Assembly (NCBI GenBank): GCA_023249695.1 | Contig: JAHFCD010000049.1 | Coordinates: 1 to 9,380 of the forward strand | Reading direction: 5' to 3' | Length of the DNA stretch: 9,380 nucleotides | From: Elusimicrobiota bacterium | GTDB lineage: Bacteria > Elusimicrobiota > Elusimicrobia > UBA1565 > UBA9628 | Shown: piece after piece, positions 7,163-9,380 of the stretch | Layout: each line of letters starts with the position of its first letter | How positions within the stretch are numbered: the stretch's first letter is position 1 | Position numbers and translations under genes: made by a program | The notes under the pieces: model-generated | The model's input: the letters and a program-made list of their open reading frames with translations, nothing else | Database searches by the model: none | What the model was told of the DNA's origin: nothing

Positions 7163-7843
7163 ATGACCCTCCGCGCGCGCTCCCTCGCGACCGCCGCGGC
7201 GCTGATGCTGGGCGCCGTCGCGTGCCTCGCGCAGACCGCCGGCACCTGGGACCCGAAGCTCGGCGGGGGCGCCACCGGCCTGCTGTACGGGGCGATCAAG
7301 TTCATGGAAAAGGAAGGCCACCCCGACGCCTGCCTATCGGGGATCAAAGCGCACATCAATCTGTACACCCCCGCCGACCCCAACGATTCCCGGACGCGCT
7401 CGGGCTCCATCAGCCGGTTCCATTATTATTTCTGGTCGCCGACGAAGCCGCCCACGACCGCCGTCTCGATCAACGAGCCGATCGAAGGCGGGCCCGAGCC
7501 GCGGCAGGCCCGCTACAACGAATACGACCCCTACTACTCCCCTCCGCCGGCGGTTTACGCCGTGCGCCCGACGTGCATCGCCGAGCTCCTCGTGGACACC
7601 GACAAGGCCCTCGCCGTCGCGGCGAAGAACGGCCTGCCGCTCGGCACGATGAGCGCGTACGAGCTGCACCTGATTCACGCGGCGGGCCCCGACGAGCCGG
7701 ACTGGAAGGACCGGGCCTTGCGGAAGAAGGTCTTCTGGACCGTCGCCATCACGGTCGATCACGCCGCCAAGGAGCGTCAATACCTCGTGGACGCGGTGAC
7801 GGGCGCGTTTCTGAAGGCCCGAACGGTGAAAATCGAGCGCTGA
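7163..7843 (+). CDS. Small secreted protein with a PepSY-like C-terminal region, unknown function
   Basis: 226 aa. The N-terminus (MTLRARS, then a hydrophobic run to AVACLAQT) is a signal peptide. AVAC at 18-21 is a weak lipobox, so it could be a lipoprotein lipidated on C21, or be cut by signal peptidase I near Q24. The mature part has two further cysteines (C57, C138) that could form a disulfide, and a Tyr/Pro-rich middle (NEYDPYYSPPP). The last 75 residues have a PepSY-like pattern: a helix (KALAVAAKNG), a W-x-V strand (FWTVAITVDH), then YLVDAVTGAFL. This assignment is by pattern only. The gene follows the aldolase-like gene after 7 bp, so it is probably the last gene of the operon. ATG 7163 has AGG 6 nt upstream and the signal peptide starts there. 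The reading frame is open further upstream, inside the aldolase gene, but that extension is out-of-frame shadow. A role beside a cytoplasmic hydroxylase is not obvious. Confidence 0.75.
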   Translation: MTLRARSLATAAALMLGAVACLAQTAGTWDPKLGGGATGLLYGAIKFMEKEGHPDACLSGIKAHINLYTPADPNDSRTRSGSISRFHYYFWSPTKPPTTAVSINEPIEGGPEPRQARYNEYDPYYSPPPAVYAVRPTCIAELLVDTDKALAVAAKNGLPLGTMSAYELHLIHAAGPDEPDWKDRALRKKVFWTVAITVDHAAKERQYLVDAVTGAFLKARTVKIER

Positions 7844-7851
7844 TCCGTGCT

Positions 7852-7870
7852 CGATCGCCCTCGCGAATCG
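7852..7870. other. Imperfect hairpin ahead of the FecR-domain gene
   Basis: CGAT (7852-7855) pairs with ATCG (7867-7870) and CGC (7856-7858) with GCG (7863-7865) around a CCTC loop, with one bulged A. It lies 8 bp after the stop codon of the secreted protein and ends 1 bp before the -10 of the next gene. No T-run follows, so it is a poor intrinsic terminator. It could be a weak terminator, an operator or chance. Confidence 0.25.
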
Positions 7871-7871
7871 G

Positions 7872-7877
7872 TATCAT
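7872..7877 (+). promoter_or_regulatory. -10 element of the FecR-domain gene (leaderless type)
   Basis: TATCAT, five of six matches to consensus, then six bases, then the ATG at 7884. The only purine-rich site (AGG) is 3 nt from the ATG, too close to serve well as Shine-Dalgarno. No clear -35. Confidence 0.55.
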
Positions 7878-7883
7878 AGGTTC

Positions 7884-8450
7884 ATGAAAATAATTCTTTC
7901 GTTGCTCCTCGCGTGCGTTCCGTCCGCGGCGTCGGCGGCGGGCCGCGTGATCTCCGCCACCGGAACCCTGATGGCCGACGGAAAGGCGCTCAAGGCGGGC
8001 GATCCCCTTCCCAACGCCGAGATCCGCCTCGCCTCCGGCACCGCGACCCTCGCGATGGACGGCGCCCGCTTCCTTCTGAAGGGCCCCGCGCGCTTCACGC
8101 CGCGCTCATCCTATTTCCGCCTCGACTTCGGCTCCTTGCTCAGCGTCCTGCGGCACGACGCCGGACGGCGCTTCTCCGTCCGGACGCCGACCGCCGTCGC
8201 CGCGGTGCGCGGCACCGATTTCTTCGTCTCGGTCGGGACCAAGCAGGAGGTCGACGTTTGCATCTGCCGCGGCGCCCTCGAGGTTTCCTCCAAGGGGCTC
8301 GACGCCTTGCCGATGGCCGCCAAGGACCATCTCAACTACCGTTTCTGGCCGGTCAAGACGGGCACGGCCCGAGACAAGTCCCCGATGATCGGCCACACCG
8401 ACGCCGAGCTGAACGTACTGCGGGGGCTCCTGGCCGCTGAAAAACCCTAA
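7884..8450 (+). CDS. Secreted FecR-domain protein
   Basis: 188 aa. Residues 1 to about 19 form a signal peptide (MKIILSLLLACVPSAASAA). The mature region is a small beta-rich FecR-type domain: a strand-rich segment (ATLAMDGARFLLKGPARFTP), then the hallmark SVRTPTAVAAVRGTDFFV at 98-115 with R109-G110-T111-D112, then VDVCICRGALEV. It has no transmembrane helix after the signal and no sigma-factor partner next door, so it is not a classic FecR anti-sigma regulator. Stand-alone secreted FecR-domain proteins are common in deep-branching Gram-negatives and their role is mostly unknown; surface or envelope sensing or binding is a guess. Its last 14 bp probably overlap the acetyltransferase gene. The start is fixed by the signal peptide and the -10 element just upstream. 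Confidence 0.85.
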   Translation: MKIILSLLLACVPSAASAAGRVISATGTLMADGKALKAGDPLPNAEIRLASGTATLAMDGARFLLKGPARFTPRSSYFRLDFGSLLSVLRHDAGRRFSVRTPTAVAAVRGTDFFVSVGTKQEVDVCICRGALEVSSKGLDALPMAAKDHLNYRFWPVKTGTARDKSPMIGHTDAELNVLRGLLAAEKP

Positions 8451-8952
8451 GGCATCGTCGATCCGCAACGCGGCCCCCGCCGACCTCGAGGCAGTGTATC
8501 GTCTCGGATACGACGCCTGGGGAGACGGAAACGGTCTCGACGCTTACCTCGCGACTTGCCGCGCGTCTCGGAAATACGCCGAAGGCGTCTGGTGGATTCA
8601 CGCGGCCGCGGACGGCGCCCCCGCAAGCGCCCTGCTTTCCCACGACATTCCCCTTCCGAGCGGAAGCCCGGCCGTCGGGCTCGGCTCCATCGCCACCGCG
8701 CCGGAGTTCCGCGGCCGGGGCTTCGCCTCGCGCCTGATCGAAGACGTCATCGTCCGCCATGAGCGGGACGCGGGAACGGAGGTCTTCTTTCTCTTCTCGG
8801 ACATCGCTCCGGCTTTTTACGAACGCTTCAGATTCTCGACCGTCATGCCCTGCCCGCGCAAGCCCGAGTCCCTCTTGATGGCCAGGGCCGAGCCGAAGAA
8901 GCTCGCCGGCCTCCTCGCGCATCCGGAATTCCAGATTCCGGATTATTTTTAA
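8437..8952 (+). CDS. GNAT-family N-acetyltransferase, probable CTG start
   Basis: 171 aa from CTG 8437. It should transfer an acetyl group from acetyl-CoA to an amine; the substrate is unknown. The fold opens with SIRNAAPADLEAVYRL (residues 8-23), the typical first strand and helix of GNATs. Motif A is GSIATAPEFRGRGFAS, with the CoA pyrophosphate-binding RGRG at 92-95. Motif B is FYERFRF at 127-133. The first standard start codon in frame is GTG 8494, which would give 152 aa but cut off the first strand. Upstream of it the frame is open only to a stop at 8410, and CTG 8437 is the only reasonable start in that interval. GGGGG at 8422-8426 lies 10 nt before it. That start overlaps the FecR-domain gene by 14 bp, so translation may be coupled. 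Confidence 0.8.
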   Translation: MKNPKASSIRNAAPADLEAVYRLGYDAWGDGNGLDAYLATCRASRKYAEGVWWIHAAADGAPASALLSHDIPLPSGSPAVGLGSIATAPEFRGRGFASRLIEDVIVRHERDAGTEVFFLFSDIAPAFYERFRFSTVMPCPRKPESLLMARAEPKKLAGLLAHPEFQIPDYF

Positions 8953-9064
8953 CGCCGCCGTCGACTCGCGCGGCCCGGCCCAGGTCCCCAGGGGCATAAC
9001 CCGGTAGGACTAATGCCGACCTCTCCGGGGTCCTTCGCTCCTCCCGTCGAGCGGGTCCCGCCGC
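8953..9064. other. Intergenic region with short inverted repeats, possible terminator or structured RNA
   Basis: After the acetyltransferase stop, GCCGC (8954-8958) can pair with GCGGC (8970-8974). Further on, GGCAT and ATGCC bracket about 15 nt (AACCCGGTAGGACTA, roughly 8995-9016) in a 5-bp stem, with CCCC before and GGGG after that could add an outer helix. No U-tract follows any stem and I recognise no known RNA family. It may act as a terminator or an element of the next gene, or be meaningless in GC-rich DNA. Confidence 0.25.
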
Positions 9065-9070
9065 TATGAT
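9065..9070 (+). promoter_or_regulatory. -10 element of the right-edge gene (leaderless type)
   Basis: TATGAT, five of six matches to consensus, then six bases, then the ATG at 9077. No Shine-Dalgarno is present. An in-frame ATG also sits at 9071 directly after the hexamer; it would lie upstream of the predicted start point, so 9077 is preferred. Confidence 0.6.
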
Positions 9071-9076
9071 ATGACC

Positions 9077-9380
9077 ATGACGAAATCCCTCTTTGCGTCC
9101 GTCCTGGCCTGCGCGCTCGCGGCCGGGAGCGCCTCGGCGCAAACCGCCGTCTCCGCGCGAACCGGACACGCCTCCGCGCCCGTCGCGCCGCTGCTCCCTT
9201 TTTCCGCGGCTCCCGGCGGCGCGATGCTCGTTTCGCCTTTGACCGGCCTCGGGCTGACGCCCGCGCTCTCCGCCCCGTCGGCCGCCCCCGCCTTGACGGT
9301 CATGGCCGCGCCCGCCGCTTTGACCGCGGCCGTTCCCTCCGCCCTCGCCGCCGCCGTGAATCCCGCCGCCGCGCGCGCCG
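9077..9380 (+). CDS. Secreted protein with Ala/Pro-rich N-terminal region (3' end off the window)
   Basis: The first 101 codons are open to the right edge. Residues 1-22 form a clear signal peptide (MTKSLFASVLACALAAGSAS, then AQ) with a good AxA-type cleavage site. Residues 23-101 are low-complexity Ala/Pro/Ser/Leu with repeated PAL, SAAP and APA units and no recognisable domain. The design matches the N-terminus of the HEAT/CDF protein at the left edge. In this kind of organism such a stretch often precedes an unrelated folded domain, so the function cannot be told from what is visible. The start is supported by the signal peptide and the -10 element. Confidence 0.75.
   Translation, partial: MTKSLFASVLACALAAGSASAQTAVSARTGHASAPVAPLLPFSAAPGGAMLVSPLTGLGLTPALSAPSAAPALTVMAAPAALTAAVPSALAAAVNPAAARA

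Noticed and set aside
5473..7410. Long minus-strand open frame (645 codons) antisense to the aldolase-like gene
   Set aside because: Rich in Arg/Gly/Val/Ala with no recognisable domain, as expected opposite a GC-rich gene with strong third-position bias. The plus strand encodes a family-matching protein with motifs throughout.
7884..8450. FecR-domain protein as a classic FecR anti-sigma regulator
   Set aside because: No ECF sigma gene nearby, a cleavable signal peptide and no transmembrane segment separating cytoplasmic and periplasmic parts.

Overview
The window comes from a GC-rich bacterium. The most likely source is a member of Elusimicrobiota, or a similar poorly cultured Gram-negative lineage. 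I infer this from two proteins, one at each edge, that begin with a signal peptide followed by a long alanine/proline-rich low-complexity stretch, a style I associate with that phylum. The taxonomic call rests on style and base composition only. No rRNA or other marker gene is present.

Layout. Positions 1-1373 (minus) hold the N-terminal 457 codons of a signal-peptide + Ala/Pro-rich + HEAT-like-repeat protein that runs into the first membrane helices of a cation diffusion facilitator (CDF) metal transporter; the rest lies off the left edge. A 109-bp divergent promoter region separates it from a secreted c-type cytochrome (1483-2286) with an N-terminal sulfite-oxidase-fold-like domain that has no cysteine. 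From 2317 to 7843 runs a tight five-gene operon. It holds the molybdopterin, 2Fe-2S and FAD subunits of a three-subunit xanthine-dehydrogenase-type hydroxylase, then a CitE/HpcH-like aldolase-superfamily protein (DUF6986-like), then a small secreted protein with a PepSY-like tail. The first four genes are joined by three successive 4-bp ATGA stop/start overlaps. Next come a secreted FecR-domain protein (7884-8450), a GNAT acetyltransferase (about 8437-8952) whose best start is a CTG, and the start of another secreted Ala/Pro-rich protein (9077 to the right edge).

How the genes fit together. The molybdenum subunit keeps the residues that set xanthine dehydrogenase apart from aldehyde oxidases: equivalents of bovine Glu802, Arg880, Phe914, Phe1009/Thr1010 and Glu1261. 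Purine (hypoxanthine/xanthine) hydroxylation is therefore the best prediction. The translationally coupled CitE-like protein may act on a downstream C2/C3 product such as glyoxylate, but this is inference. No urate oxidase, allantoinase, permease or XdhC maturase lies in the window.

The most striking non-coding signal is a uniform promoter geometry. Five genes that lead transcription units have a -10-like hexamer 6-7 nt before the ATG and no well-placed Shine-Dalgarno, which predicts leaderless mRNAs. Genes inside the operon instead have purine-rich Shine-Dalgarno-like sequences. There is no intergenic stretch over 300 bp, and I saw no tRNA, rRNA, CRISPR array or insertion sequence.
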